Shown: piece by piece, positions 32,837-41,972 of the stretch
How the letters are laid out: every line of letters starts with the position of its first letter
Numbering within the stretch: the first letter of the stretch is position 1
Assembly: GCF_020177335.1 (NCBI RefSeq)
Contig: NZ_JAIVMG010000008.1
Span: forward strand, 1-64,000
Direction of reading: 5' to 3'
DNA length: 64,000 bases
Source: Stappia indica
Lineage (GTDB): Bacteria > Pseudomonadota > Alphaproteobacteria > Rhizobiales > Stappiaceae
The notes under the pieces: generated by a model
What the model was told of the DNA's origin: nothing
Databases searched by the model: none
The model's input: only the letters and a program-made list of their open reading frames with translations
Program-made: the position numbers and the translations under genes

Positions 32837-34293
32837 GAGACGAGGCTCGCTTCTCTCTGGTCGACGGGGGTGAACCGGGCGGTTCGAGGGTCCACCCGAT
32901 AGCATGGAATGTAATCTTGAGCGACAGAGGCAAGTTCATCCACAGCCTGGATGACCCGGTCGACCTTTTCATCGCTCATCAGGGCGGAAAGATTGAGGCG
33001 AACCCAGCCGGGCTTCTCCGTTTCGCGTCCAGCGCGAATGTCGGCAAGCATTGCATCCGAACGGGCCTGGTCGAGACCAAGCAGGCGATGGGCGTAGGCG
33101 CCGGCGCAGGCACAGCCGCCGCGCGCCTGGATGCCATGCACATCGCTGAGCAGCCGGGTGAAAAGCTGGTGGTGAACCAGTCCGTCCGCGCCATCGCGAA
33201 CGCGGAACGAGAAGATCGGCAGCGCGGTGGCGGGTGCCTTGCCCAGAAGGTCGATGCGCGGATTGCGCGACCAGACGGCGAGCGCGCGGCGGCGCAATTC
33301 CTGCTGCCGCTCGGTCAGCCAGTCCTGCCCGAGAGCTTCCTTGACCAGCATGGCAAGCGCGGTGCGAATGTCGCCGATGACATTGGGGGTGCCGCCTTCC
33401 TCGCGCGCGGCAAGATTGGCGGAATAGGCATGGCCCCAGGGCGAGACGAAGCTGACCGTGCCGCCGCCCGGCAGGGTCGGCCGGGTGCGGCGGGCGATGG
33501 CGTCGCGCACCACCATGACGCCGGAGCCGCCCGGGCCGCCGGGGAACTTGTGCGGCGAAAAGACGATGGCGTCACGCTCCGCATCGGTGCCGGGCTTCAT
33601 CTCCATCGGCATGTAGGGCGCGCCGGCGCCGAAATCCCAGATCGCCAGCGCGCCATGGCGCTTCAGGCAGCGGGTAACCGCGTCCACATCGGTGAGGATG
33701 CCGGTGACATTGGAGGCGGCGGAAAAGGCGCCGACGATCAGCTCCGCTCCGGCAGCGCTGGTGAGCGCGCCTTCCAGCGCGGCCATGTCCGGCCCGCCCT
33801 CCGGGGCCTCCGGGATCTCGATGACCTCGGCGCCGCTTTCGCGCCAGGGCAAGAGGTTGGAATGGTGTTCGTAGGGGCCGATCAGCACCACCGCGCGCCC
33901 GCCGCCGGCGGTGATCGCGGCGATGTCGAGCAGGCCGACGATCCGGTTGATACCGGCGGTGGAGCCGGAGCCGGTGAAGACGACGCTCATGCTGTCATCG
34001 GCACCGATCAGCCGGGCGATCTGCGCCCGGGCTTCCTCGCGCAGGCGTGTGCAGTAGCTGCCGCAGAAGGACGCCTGGGTGTGGCTGTTGGCGTAATAGG
34101 GCAGGACCCGGTCGCGAATGAAGTCCTCCACCTGCACCAGCGCCCGCCCCGAGGCGACATAATCGGCATAAAGCAGCGGCTTTTCGCCGAACGGGCCGTC
34201 GATCGGCACACCGTCGCCAATCAAACCGTCGCGGATCCGCTCTCGGATATCCGGCTGGCGAAGGGACTGGAGAAAATCGGAAAGAGGGGACAT
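32833..34293 (-). CDS. class-V aminotransferase/cysteine desulfurase-like PLP enzyme
   Basis: A 486-residue fold-type I PLP protein. The Schiff-base Lys lies in FSPHKFPGGPGGSG, preceded by the cofactor Asp in IWDFGAGAPYM and the helix ANSHTQASFCGSYCTRL near the N-terminus. A GGCACAGAYAH segment resembles the active-site Cys loop of cysteine desulfurases. It is longer than SufS (about 406). It heads the leftward operon, divergent from the Lrp-type regulator. It could remove an amino group or lyse a C-S or C-N bond of the imported substrate. Confidence 0.87.
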   Translation of the reverse strand: MSPLSDFLQSLRQPDIRERIRDGLIGDGVPIDGPFGEKPLLYADYVASGRALVQVEDFIRDRVLPYYANSHTQASFCGSYCTRLREEARAQIARLIGADDSMSVVFTGSGSTAGINRIVGLLDIAAITAGGGRAVVLIGPYEHHSNLLPWRESGAEVIEIPEAPEGGPDMAALEGALTSAAGAELIVGAFSAASNVTGILTDVDAVTRCLKRHGALAIWDFGAGAPYMPMEMKPGTDAERDAIVFSPHKFPGGPGGSGVMVVRDAIARRTRPTLPGGGTVSFVSPWGHAYSANLAAREEGGTPNVIGDIRTALAMLVKEALGQDWLTERQQELRRRALAVWSRNPRIDLLGKAPATALPIFSFRVRDGADGLVHHQLFTRLLSDVHGIQARGGCACAGAYAHRLLGLDQARSDAMLADIRAGRETEKPGWVRLNLSALMSDEKVDRVIQAVDELASVAQDYIPCYRVDPRTARFTPVDQREASLVS

Positions 34294-34379
34294 TCGGGCT
34301 CCGAGGCTGAAACTTTCCGATAGTTTGACATCAAATACGTAGGTATTTTCACATAAATCACTCTTGGATTTAAAAAAAT

Positions 34380-34395
34380 TCGATCATATGATCGA
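34380..34395. promoter_or_regulatory. perfect 16-bp palindrome before the Lrp-type gene
   Basis: TCGATCATATGATCGA is a perfect palindrome ending 3 bp before the ATG at 34399. It lies in the AT-rich divergent region between the aminotransferase operon and the regulator gene. Binding there would block translation initiation or transcription of the regulator, so autoregulation by the Lrp-type product is the simplest reading. Confidence 0.6.
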
Positions 34396-34398
34396 GGA

Positions 34399-34863
34399 AT
34401 GACCCATAAACTCGATCATTTTGACCGCCGCCTCCTGGAGGAGCTGCAGCGGGATTCCGCCCAGTCGCAACGGGCGCTCAGCGAGCGGATCGGTCTGTCG
34501 CAGAACGCCTGCTGGCGACGCCTGAAGGCGCTGGAGGAAGCGGGCATCATCCGGCACAGGACCGTGGTGCTGGACCGGAACCAGTTGCAGGCGGGGCTGG
34601 TGGTGTTCGTCATGGTCAAGACGCGGCACCATTCGGCAAGCTGGTTGCAACGCTTCCGGCGGCATGTCTCCACCATTCCGGAAGTGATCGACTTTTTCCG
34701 GATCGGCGGCGAATACGACTACCTGCTGAAGATCATCACCCGCGACATGGTCAGCTACGACGAGGTCTACAAGCGGCTGATCGACGAGGTGGAGCTGGAG
34801 ACCGTCACCTCCTTCTTCGCCATGGAGGCGATCGAGGAGCAGCGGCCGATTCCGCTCGCGTGA
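34399..34863 (+). CDS. Lrp/AsnC-family transcriptional regulator
   Basis: A 154-residue regulator. It has an N-terminal HTH (LDHFDRRLLEELQRDSAQSQRALSE, then LSQNACWRRLKALEEAGII) and a C-terminal RAM domain ending in the segment GGEYDYLLKII. It is divergent from the aminotransferase-monooxygenase operon and precedes the acetamidase gene, so it is likely to control both in response to an amino acid or amine. Confidence 0.95.
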   Translation: MTHKLDHFDRRLLEELQRDSAQSQRALSERIGLSQNACWRRLKALEEAGIIRHRTVVLDRNQLQAGLVVFVMVKTRHHSASWLQRFRRHVSTIPEVIDFFRIGGEYDYLLKIITRDMVSYDEVYKRLIDEVELETVTSFFAMEAIEEQRPIPLA

Positions 34864-35033
34864 GACGGTGCGTGCTCTCCGCCCGTGCCGTGACGACATG
34901 CCGCATGAGGGCGGTTGGCGAAAGGCGCGACGTCATCCGGTCGGCTCCCGGTCCGAAGCGGTCGGGGGACTTGGACGAACGCCGGAGGCTGCATAAGTCA
35001 TTGGTTGGACGCTTCAATAACAGGAGTTCGGAC

Positions 35034-36356
35034 ATGGCCGACGGAATGAAGACGGCGCCGGGTGCACGGCGCAGCCTGCTGGTTCAGGGGTTCACCAACA
35101 GTGTGCTCGATCCGAACGGCGAGATGCTTGGGCCGGTCGAGGATGGCGGTACCGTCATCGCCAACACCGCGCCGGGCTGCTGGGGGCCGATGATCACGCC
35201 GCGCCTGCGCGGCGGCCATGAGGTCACGCGGCCGGTGCGGGTCGAGGGCGCCGAGCCCGGCGACGGGCTGGCGATCCGCATTCGCGACATCACCGTCACC
35301 TCGATCGCCACCGCATCCGGCCATGACACCTCGCCGGAAGGCTTTTGCCTCGGCGATCCTTATGTGGCCGCGCGCTGTCCGACCTGCGATACGGTCTGGC
35401 CGGAAACCCATGTGGAGGGCATCGGCCAGGACGCGGTGAAATGCGACGTTTGCGGCAATGCGGTGAAGCCCTTCGAGGTGGAGCATGGCTATACGGTGAC
35501 CTTCGACGACACCCGCACGGTCGGTCTGACCCTGCCGCAGGCGGCGGCGGAGACCATCGCCCGCGATGCCAACCACTATGCGGCGCTGCCGGACGAAAGC
35601 CGTCAGCACTCGATCCTCACCTACGCGCCCGCCGACATGCCGGGCACGCTGGTGCGCATGCGCCCCTTCCTCGGCCAGCTCGGCACCTGCCCGTCCAAGG
35701 CCATGCCGGACAGCCACAACGCCGGCGACTTCGGCGCCTTCCTTGTCGGCGCGCCGCATGACTACGCCATCACGGCGGAGGAACTGGCCGAGCACAAGAC
35801 CGACGGGCACATGGACATCGACGCGGTGCGCGCCGGTGCGATCCTCGTCGCGCCGGTGAAGGTAGCGGGCGCGGGGCTCTACATGGGCGACATGCACGCC
35901 GGCCAGGGCGATGGCGAGATTGCCGGGCACACCATGGATGTCGCCGGCAGCGTGACGTTGCAGGTCGAGGTGGTGAAGAACTATCCGCTCGACGGGCCGG
36001 TGCTGTTCCCGCTGCTTGAGGACCTGCCGCCGCTCGCTCGGCCCTTCTCGGAGGAGGAAAAGGCCAAGGGGCAGCGTCTCGCCGCGAAATGGGGTGTGTC
36101 GGAGATGGAGCCGCTGGCGCCGATTTCGGTGATCGGTACGGCGGCCAACCTCAACGATGCCATCGAGAACGGTCTCGCCCGCGCGGCGAAGCTGCTTGGC
36201 GTCACCGTGCCCGAGGTGCGCAACCGGGCCACCATCAACGGCGCGATCGAGATCGGCCGGGCGCCCGGCGTGATCCAGGTGACCTTCCTGGCGCCGCTCG
36301 CCAAGCTCGATGCGGTCGGCCTCGGCGACTACGCGCGCGAACAATACGGCCTTTGA
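35034..36356 (+). CDS. fmdA: acetamidase/formamidase
   Basis: A 440-residue amidohydrolase of the FmdA/AmdA family. It has the ATGHDTSPEGFC-like region (here ASGHDTSPEGFCLG) and a short Cys-rich insert (CPTCDTVWP and KCDVCGNA). Further on are PFLGQLGTCPSK and GLYMGDMHAGQGDGEIAGH, which contains the metal or catalytic His residues of the family. The start at 35034 lies behind AACAGGAG. It hydrolyses short amides to the acid and ammonia. Its position after the Lrp-type gene suggests the amine-degradation locus ends in an amide. Confidence 0.93.
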   Translation: MADGMKTAPGARRSLLVQGFTNSVLDPNGEMLGPVEDGGTVIANTAPGCWGPMITPRLRGGHEVTRPVRVEGAEPGDGLAIRIRDITVTSIATASGHDTSPEGFCLGDPYVAARCPTCDTVWPETHVEGIGQDAVKCDVCGNAVKPFEVEHGYTVTFDDTRTVGLTLPQAAAETIARDANHYAALPDESRQHSILTYAPADMPGTLVRMRPFLGQLGTCPSKAMPDSHNAGDFGAFLVGAPHDYAITAEELAEHKTDGHMDIDAVRAGAILVAPVKVAGAGLYMGDMHAGQGDGEIAGHTMDVAGSVTLQVEVVKNYPLDGPVLFPLLEDLPPLARPFSEEEKAKGQRLAAKWGVSEMEPLAPISVIGTAANLNDAIENGLARAAKLLGVTVPEVRNRATINGAIEIGRAPGVIQVTFLAPLAKLDAVGLGDYAREQYGL

Positions 36357-36382
36357 GCCGGACGCGTGGTTCCATGTCTCTT

Positions 36383-36420
36383 CCGCCACGGCCCCAAACG
36401 GGCCGTGGCGGATTTTATTT
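36383..36420 (+). terminator. Rho-independent terminator of the acetamidase gene
   Basis: CCGCCACGGCCC and GGGCCGTGGCGG form a perfect 12-bp stem with a CAAAC loop, followed by ATTTTATTT. It starts 26 bp after the acetamidase stop. Confidence 0.9.
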
Positions 36421-36431
36421 CGGGGGAGGGC

Positions 36432-36956
36432 TCACGAGCCGGCTGCCGCAGGCAGGATCCCTGAAGCGGCCAGCAGCAACCCGCTCAGATAGAGCCCGAT
36501 GCCGAAGGACAGATGCGCGACCAGGCTGCGGGACCGAGCGGTCCAGGGCTTCGGCGTTCGTGATGCGGCGATGCCGGCGCCCAATCCTGGTTGCATCAGC
36601 AGGAACGGCGCCAGGACGCTGCCGATACCGATGATCAGCGCTGGAGCCAATGTCGGCCGCACCGTCCATCCCGATCCCCACACCAGCAACAGCACGGCGG
36701 CAAAGAGAACGCCGATGGCGTAATGCGCCGTCCAGCCCAGGAAGGCCTCGCCTGGAACCGGCGCCGCCTTGCCGATGGCGTCATGGATGAAGCGCCCGTG
36801 CCGGAAGTGGCCGATCCAGCGGCCCACCAGCCGGTAGTCGAGCGCGGGAATGCCGAACAGGCGTTTTTGCAGGAGCGCCCAAAGGTCCATGAAGGCCGTG
36901 GCGCCAACGCCAATCGCCACGGCGGCGAAAATCCCCGGCAGCAAGTTTCCCGTCAC
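36432..36956 (-). CDS. DUF2938 family integral membrane protein
   Basis: A 174-residue membrane protein with about four hydrophobic segments. The DUF2938 pattern is visible: GATAFMDLWALLQKRLFG at the N-terminus, RWIGHFRHGRF with a His-containing loop, GWTAHYAIG and a C-terminal LAHLSFGIGLY-like helix (here VAHLSFGIGLYLSG). The GTG start at 36956 follows AAGGAGAG. The family has no established function. Its upstream region carries a perfect 20-bp-arm inverted repeat. It appears monocistronic. Confidence 0.85.
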   Translation of the reverse strand: MTGNLLPGIFAAVAIGVGATAFMDLWALLQKRLFGIPALDYRLVGRWIGHFRHGRFIHDAIGKAAPVPGEAFLGWTAHYAIGVLFAAVLLLVWGSGWTVRPTLAPALIIGIGSVLAPFLLMQPGLGAGIAASRTPKPWTARSRSLVAHLSFGIGLYLSGLLLAASGILPAAAGS

Positions 36957-36992
36957 CTGTCTCTCCTTCGGGGTGCTCCGGCCTTGGCAAGG

Positions 36993-37040
36993 CTCACCGC
37001 TTCATCATTCAATTGATTTGTTGAATGATGAAGCGGTGAG
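36993..37040. repeat. perfect inverted repeat with 20-bp arms upstream of the DUF2938 gene
   Basis: The arm at 36993-37012 (starting CTCACCGCTTCATC) is exactly repeated as its reverse complement at 37021-37040, with an 8-base loop (ttgatttg). It lies 37 bp upstream of the DUF2938 start and after the GT61 stop. There is no T-tract. It may be a strong structured leader, an operator for a regulator not in the window, or a terminator of the GT61 transcript. Confidence 0.85.
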
Positions 37041-37117
37041 GGCCATCTGTCAACGGAGAAGAGCTGGGCTTGCTGTCTCATGGGCAAAAAGGGCGGGAGG
37101 ACGAACGTGCCTGTCAG

Positions 37118-38284
37118 TCAGTCCCGCAACCTGATGTCGAGCGCCTCGGCGCCCGCTTGAAAGGTCTGGTCGTAGTCGCCCGGTCCGCCGATCACATAGC
37201 GGTAGTCGAGGCCAAGCCGCCGGCTCAGCCAGAAATAGGTGCTTTTGACGAAGTTCTCCGGAAAGATTTCCACCACCTGGGTGCCCGGCCGGCAGAACAG
37301 CAGGTTGGTGAGCCCGGCGCCATGCACGGCGACGACCCGGTCTGCGGCGTGGAAGGTCTCGACCTGTTCCGCGAAATTGCCGTAGTGGGCGATGAAGGGC
37401 CTATAGCCATGCCGGTCGAGCACCGCGCGAACAGCCACATCGTCGCGCATGCGCCGGAGCTTGGCAGTGCCGCGATCGAGGAAAACCCGTTTGGCGCGCG
37501 TGCTGTCCTGAGGGGCGCCGTTGCCGTTGCGCAGGATCCGGGTCAGCTGGGTGGCCAGGTCCCGGGTCACCGGCATCCATTCGTAGTTGGCGCCGAGCGC
37601 GGCAATCCACTCAAGCGTTCCGCCGGAAAGCCGCTCGGACTTGCCGAACTCTTCGACCCGGAGGCAGGGGTAGGCTTTGACAAGGGCGTCGCAAGCCTGT
37701 TGCTGCACCGGATGTCCGCCGGTGGGAACCAGGGCCGTCAGCGGCAGCTCCGGCGACCGGTTTTCAAGCACGGCGAGAAGCGGCAGGATGTCATTGGCGA
37801 AAAGGTGGTAGTAGTGCCCCATGTTGGGCAGCAGCACGTATCGCCCGGGGGCGAGCTGATGACGCTGCAACCGCGCGGGCTTGCTGAAATTCCAGTTCGG
37901 CCGCGATCCGTCGAGATTGACGAGTGCTTGTTCCTGCGGTCGGAAGATCGTGCCGGTGTGACCGAGTACCTCGCAGTTCTCTAGCAGTGCCAGTTGCCGG
38001 CGCATGACGGTCTCGCCGGCCTCATTGCCCTTTGTGTCGCCGGTGTCGTTGCCGGCCGAGGGACGCAGGATATCGCGGACTTCCTCGGGTGTGACGTCGA
38101 TCTTCCAGAGTTCCTGCCGGTCTTCCAGCACCTTGGCGGCACAATCGACCGCCCGAAGGCTGATCAAGGGGAAGGCAAAGGCCCGTCCAAGCGGTGGCCA
38201 GAGCCGGATCGCACCGCGCATGAAGGACCAGCGCAGCCGACGGATGCTCAGGATCTGTCGGAGTTTTGATTTCTTGCGCGCCAT
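37118..38284 (-). CDS. glycosyltransferase family 61-like protein
   Basis: A 388-residue protein with the GT61/DUF563 signature VVAVHGAGLTNLLFC followed by PGTQVVEIFP in the C-terminal third. The middle region NMGHYYHLFANDILPLLAVL is another family hallmark. A basic N-terminus (MARKKSKLRQILSIRRLRW) suggests peripheral membrane association. Bacterial homologues occur in polysaccharide loci. It is transcribed away from the GT2 gene across a 195-bp gap that should hold both promoters. Confidence 0.88.
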   Translation of the reverse strand: MARKKSKLRQILSIRRLRWSFMRGAIRLWPPLGRAFAFPLISLRAVDCAAKVLEDRQELWKIDVTPEEVRDILRPSAGNDTGDTKGNEAGETVMRRQLALLENCEVLGHTGTIFRPQEQALVNLDGSRPNWNFSKPARLQRHQLAPGRYVLLPNMGHYYHLFANDILPLLAVLENRSPELPLTALVPTGGHPVQQQACDALVKAYPCLRVEEFGKSERLSGGTLEWIAALGANYEWMPVTRDLATQLTRILRNGNGAPQDSTRAKRVFLDRGTAKLRRMRDDVAVRAVLDRHGYRPFIAHYGNFAEQVETFHAADRVVAVHGAGLTNLLFCRPGTQVVEIFPENFVKSTYFWLSRRLGLDYRYVIGGPGDYDQTFQAGAEALDIRLRD

Positions 38285-38479
38285 CAGCGGCAGCGTGTCC
38301 TCTGTGCGGCGATGTGCGCCGGGTGATAGTGCATGTGGCCGACCGCTCAGCGTGGACGGCCCTTATCTGATGGCTTGTCATGCCACAGCGAGGGTGCGAA
38401 GAACACCTCCGGCTCACGTGTGGGCGGATCGCATCGCAGCGGTGCGGGCGGATGAGACAGATCAAGAGGTACCTTTGGA

Positions 38480-39382
38480 ATGGACGCGGCGCCGAGAGTG
38501 ACGATCGGGCTTCCGGTCTATAATGGCGAAGACTTGATGCGTGAGTGCCTGGCCTCGATCGAGGCGCAGACCTATCCGCATTTTGTGGTGAACATCCATG
38601 ACAATGCCTCGACCGACCGGACGGTCGCAATTGCGGAGGAATTTGCCGCCCGGGACGCGCGGTTCCGCATTCATCGCAATCCGGTCAATGTCGGGTCGGA
38701 GAAGAACTTCCTTGATGCATTGGATCGCGCCGACACGGAGTTCTTCCTGTGGCGCGCCGACGATGATCTGACCTCGCCGGACTTTCTTGAGCGCATGGTC
38801 GCCCGCCTTGACGAGACGCCGGGAACGGTGCTGGCCGCTGCCCGCGTGGAGTCGCGCAAGCCAAGCAAGGGACGGGTGAAGGAAATCCGCTATCCGGAAC
38901 GCTGGCCCGGTCCGCGCGTTCTCAACATCGTACGCCGCATGTTTCTGTCGCACCCCTCCTGGATCTACGGATTGTGGCGCACGGACGCTCTGCGGCGCCA
39001 CTATCGCGAAACCTGGGAAAAATACCCGGTCGGCTGGGCCAATGACCACTTGGTTCTGCTCGGAGTGATCCTTGATGACGCGGTGGTTGGCGACAATCAG
39101 GCCTGCTTCATCCAGCGGATCGGCGCACGCAAAGGGCAACTCAACGCCCCTAAGCAGCGCCGGCCGCTCAATGAGCTGCTTGCCGACAAGGAGGCCTCGC
39201 TTGCCCGATTCCGGCCCTTGTGCCGGCAGGCCGTGGACGAGCGGGAATGGAGCCCGCTCGAGCGCTTTGTCCTCAATCGGGTGATCGACCGATATGCCTA
39301 TTTCCGCGTGAGGTCCTCGCCCTGGAGGGTCTGGAAGTTGCGCATGCGCAAGAAACTGGCAGGAGCCCTTGGCAGGAGCTGA
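38480..39382 (+). CDS. glycosyltransferase family 2 protein
   Basis: A 300-residue GT-A type enzyme. It has the nucleotide-sugar strand VTIGLPVYNGEDLMRECLASI, HDNASTDRT and the metal-binding WRADDDLTSPDF (a DxD-like DDD). The C-terminus is basic (VWKLRMRKKLAG), as in membrane-associated glycosyltransferases. It is the first of the rightward sugar genes but is separated from the next ones by the convergent aminotransferase gene. The sugar and acceptor are unknown. Confidence 0.92.
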   Translation: MDAAPRVTIGLPVYNGEDLMRECLASIEAQTYPHFVVNIHDNASTDRTVAIAEEFAARDARFRIHRNPVNVGSEKNFLDALDRADTEFFLWRADDDLTSPDFLERMVARLDETPGTVLAAARVESRKPSKGRVKEIRYPERWPGPRVLNIVRRMFLSHPSWIYGLWRTDALRRHYRETWEKYPVGWANDHLVLLGVILDDAVVGDNQACFIQRIGARKGQLNAPKQRRPLNELLADKEASLARFRPLCRQAVDEREWSPLERFVLNRVIDRYAYFRVRSSPWRVWKLRMRKKLAGALGRS

Positions 39383-39391
39383 GCCCCGGTT

Positions 39392-39421
39392 CGCGCATCA
39401 GCCGCTATGAGCTGATGCGCG
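39392..39421. terminator. hairpin between convergent GT2 and aminotransferase genes
   Basis: CGCGCATCAGC and GCTGATGCGCG make a perfect 11-bp stem with an 8-base loop in the 48 bp between the two stops. Position and symmetry fit a bidirectional terminator, though no T-tract is present. Confidence 0.6.
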
Positions 39422-39430
39422 GCAGGTGCT

Positions 39431-40567
39431 TCAGCGACGCAGGATTTCTTCCAGGGCCGCCGCCACCCGGTTCACCTTGGCCTCGTCCATGTGATAGCCG
39501 GATGGCAGGTTGACCCCCACCCGGGCAATCTCGTGGCCAACCGGATTTGAGGGCAGGAACCGGGCGCTTTCCAGTTGCTCCGCATAGGCAGGAAGGGTCG
39601 AAAGCGGCGTGAAGAATGGACGCGAGTCGATGCCGCGGGCTTTCAGGCCCTCCATGATGGCGAATTTGTCGAGGCCGTAGTCGGCGTCGGGCACGATGGT
39701 GACCATCCAATAGGAATTGCTGGTGCCGGCCGGCTCGGTATTGAGGGCCACGCCTTGCAGGTTGGCGAGCCGGTCCCGGTACCAGGCGAAGATCTGGCGT
39801 TTCTGGGCGATCAGCTCGTCGAAACGCTCCATCTGGCCGAGGCCAAGGGCAGCCTGAACCGCACTCATCTTGTACTTGAAGGCCACTTCCGTGTTGAGGA
39901 AGAAGCGGTCGCCAGGCGGGCGGCCATGATCGCGCAGGGTCATCACGCGGGCATGCAGCGCGTCGTCGCTGGTCACCAGCATTCCCCCCTCGCCGGTGGC
40001 CACCGTCTTTGAGCCGTGAAAGGAGAACACGCCGATATCGCCAAGGCTTCCGGCCTGCTGTCCGGCATAGGTTGATCCCAGGGCTTCGGCGGAATCCTCC
40101 AGGAGGAACAGGTCATGCGCGTCGGCGATGGCGCGCAGGCGCTGCCAGTCGGCCATGGAGCCGTAGAGGTCGACAGCGATGATCGCCCGGGTCTTGTCCG
40201 TGATCGCAGCAACGACGGCGTCCGGATCGATACACCATGTCTCCTTGAGACTGTCGACGAACACCGGTGTTGCGCCGACATAGCTCACTGGAGCCACTGA
40301 TGCGATCCAGGTGACGTCCGGAACGATCACCTCGTCTCCCGGGCCGATGCCGCGCGCGGCAAGTGCCAGGTGGATGGCGGCCGTGCAATGGGGCAGGCTG
40401 ACTGCGTGCTTGGCTCCGACAGTCTCGGCGAACAGGGCTTCGAAACGGGCGTTGAAGGCGTTGTGATTCTGATACCAGGCATTGCGAGCCGCATCAGCTG
40501 CATAGGCCACCTCCCGATCTGTGATGGAAGGTCCGGCAACGGGCAGGAAATCGTCTGCGATGGACAT
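39431..40567 (-). CDS. DegT/DnrJ/EryC1/StrS-type sugar aminotransferase
   Basis: A 378-residue PLP enzyme. The cofactor Lys is in FSFHGSKTVATGEGG; LLEDSAEALGSTYAG supplies the cofactor Asp region; DVTWIASVAPVSYVGATPVFVD and RNAWYQNH are also family segments. The ATG at 40567 was chosen, since the upstream frame is basic and unlike the family. It would transaminate a keto-sugar nucleotide, for example the 4-keto intermediate made by the CDP-hexose enzymes downstream or another NDP sugar. It is read toward the GT2 gene and away from the methyltransferase operon. Confidence 0.93.
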   Translation of the reverse strand: MSIADDFLPVAGPSITDREVAYAADAARNAWYQNHNAFNARFEALFAETVGAKHAVSLPHCTAAIHLALAARGIGPGDEVIVPDVTWIASVAPVSYVGATPVFVDSLKETWCIDPDAVVAAITDKTRAIIAVDLYGSMADWQRLRAIADAHDLFLLEDSAEALGSTYAGQQAGSLGDIGVFSFHGSKTVATGEGGMLVTSDDALHARVMTLRDHGRPPGDRFFLNTEVAFKYKMSAVQAALGLGQMERFDELIAQKRQIFAWYRDRLANLQGVALNTEPAGTSNSYWMVTIVPDADYGLDKFAIMEGLKARGIDSRPFFTPLSTLPAYAEQLESARFLPSNPVGHEIARVGVNLPSGYHMDEAKVNRVAAALEEILRR

Positions 40568-40704
40568 ATGGGCTTCAAGGCTCCTCGCATATGGGATACC
40601 TGCTTGTGCCATAGGCCACGCATCCCGCGCAATCGACCAATTTTGACCTTGGCCTTGCCTTCGTTCGCGGCTAGGTTCGCGCAAATTTCAGGAAGGACAA
40701 GCTG

Positions 40705-41445
40705 GTGAAAGACGATCGCGCGGAGTTCGAGGAAAACAAGCGTCGCCAGTCCGTGGCGCTGGGCAAGGATACGGCCGTCTTCGAGAAGAGCCTCGATACG
40801 ATGGTCGCGCTCGATACCTATGACTACTCCTACCTCTGGAGCTGGATGGGGGTGCCGATCATCCAGTTCCCGGCCGATGTGATGGCGACCCAGGAAGTGA
40901 TCTGGGCGACCAAGCCGGATGTGATCATCGAAACCGGTGTTGCCCGGGGCGGATCGGTGATCTTCATGGCGTCGCTGCTCGAGATGCTCGGCAAGGGCAA
41001 GGTCATCGGTGTCGATATCGACATTCGTGCGCACAATCGCGACAGCATCGAAAGCCACCCGATGTCGAAGCGGATCGAACTTGTCGAAGGCTCCTCTGTC
41101 GGTGAGGACACGCTGGCCCGTGTGCGCGAGATGATCCCGCCGGGGGCATCAGTCATGGTGGTGCTCGATTCAGATCATTCCCGCGACCATGTACTGGCCG
41201 AACTGCGCGCCTATGGGCCGCTTGTCACCAAGGGGTGCTACATGGTGGTCGCCGATACCGCCGTCGGTCACCTGGATGCGGATCGCGCGCCGACGAAGCG
41301 TTCGAAGATCTGGTACAAGGGCAACGAGCCGCTGACGGCCCTGCGCATGTACATGGACGAGACCGATATGTTCGAGATCGATGAAGAGCTGAATGGCAAG
41401 CTCGTGATGTCCTCGTCACCGGGCGGGTACATCGTAAGGCGATAG
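40705..41445 (+). CDS. CmcI-like methyltransferase (cephalosporin hydroxylase family)
   Basis: A 246-residue protein of the CmcI/rhamnosyl O-methyltransferase family. It shows WSWMGVPIIQFPADVM, the SAM-binding ETGVARGGSVIFMASLL, VIGVDIDIRAHNR, LDSDHSRDHVLAELRAYGP and the His/Asp metal segment VADTAVGHL. The GTG at 40705 follows AGGAAGGAC. In polysaccharide loci such enzymes O-methylate sugars. It starts a rightward run of five closely spaced genes. Confidence 0.9.
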   Translation: MKDDRAEFEENKRRQSVALGKDTAVFEKSLDTMVALDTYDYSYLWSWMGVPIIQFPADVMATQEVIWATKPDVIIETGVARGGSVIFMASLLEMLGKGKVIGVDIDIRAHNRDSIESHPMSKRIELVEGSSVGEDTLARVREMIPPGASVMVVLDSDHSRDHVLAELRAYGPLVTKGCYMVVADTAVGHLDADRAPTKRSKIWYKGNEPLTALRMYMDETDMFEIDEELNGKLVMSSSPGGYIVRR

Positions 41446-41450
41446 ACGCA

Positions 41451-41972
41451 ATGCTGGATCGTCATGTGGCTGTCAGTCTGCGCTTGCCGACGCAAGCCGA
41501 TATCAGCGGTTTCGCGGAGATCCGGTCGGACGCCGATATCCAGCATAGCCTGCTTGCCTATCCAGGCGGCGGGGCAGCCATTGACGTTGAGGGGTGGCTA
41601 GACCGCAAGCGTCAGGATCCCGATTGCATTGTTCTGACCGTCGCCACTTCGAGCAATGCGATGGTTGGCTATGTGCAATTCGCGCAAGTGCACCGGCGTG
41701 GGCGCCATGCGTATTTCGGTATCGCCATTTCCCGCAAGTGCTGGGGACACGGCTATGGGCGTGCTGCCGTCGCCGCAGCGCTGGCCTATGCGCGTAGCGA
41801 GATGGGATTGCGCAAGGTGATGCTTGAAGTGCGGGCGGACAATACGGCCGCCTGCAGGATCTACGAGAATGCCGGATTCAGGGCCGTTGGAACCATGCGA
41901 CGCCACTATTTTGACGGCACGCAGTGGCATGACGTTCATTTGATGGAAGCCTGTCTGGAGACGTCGGCATGA
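41451..41972 (+). CDS. GNAT acetyltransferase
   Basis: A 173-residue GNAT with SLRLPTQADISGFAEIR at the start, the acetyl-CoA loop CWGHGYGRAAVAAAL and ENAGFRAVGTMRRHYFDGTQWHDVHLM at the end, as in sugar N-acetyltransferases such as WecD-like or PseH-like proteins. It follows the methyltransferase gene by 5 bp and overlaps the next by 4 bp. It likely acetylates the amino sugar made by the DegT-type enzyme. Confidence 0.9.
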   Translation: MLDRHVAVSLRLPTQADISGFAEIRSDADIQHSLLAYPGGGAAIDVEGWLDRKRQDPDCIVLTVATSSNAMVGYVQFAQVHRRGRHAYFGIAISRKCWGHGYGRAAVAAALAYARSEMGLRKVMLEVRADNTAACRIYENAGFRAVGTMRRHYFDGTQWHDVHLMEACLETSA

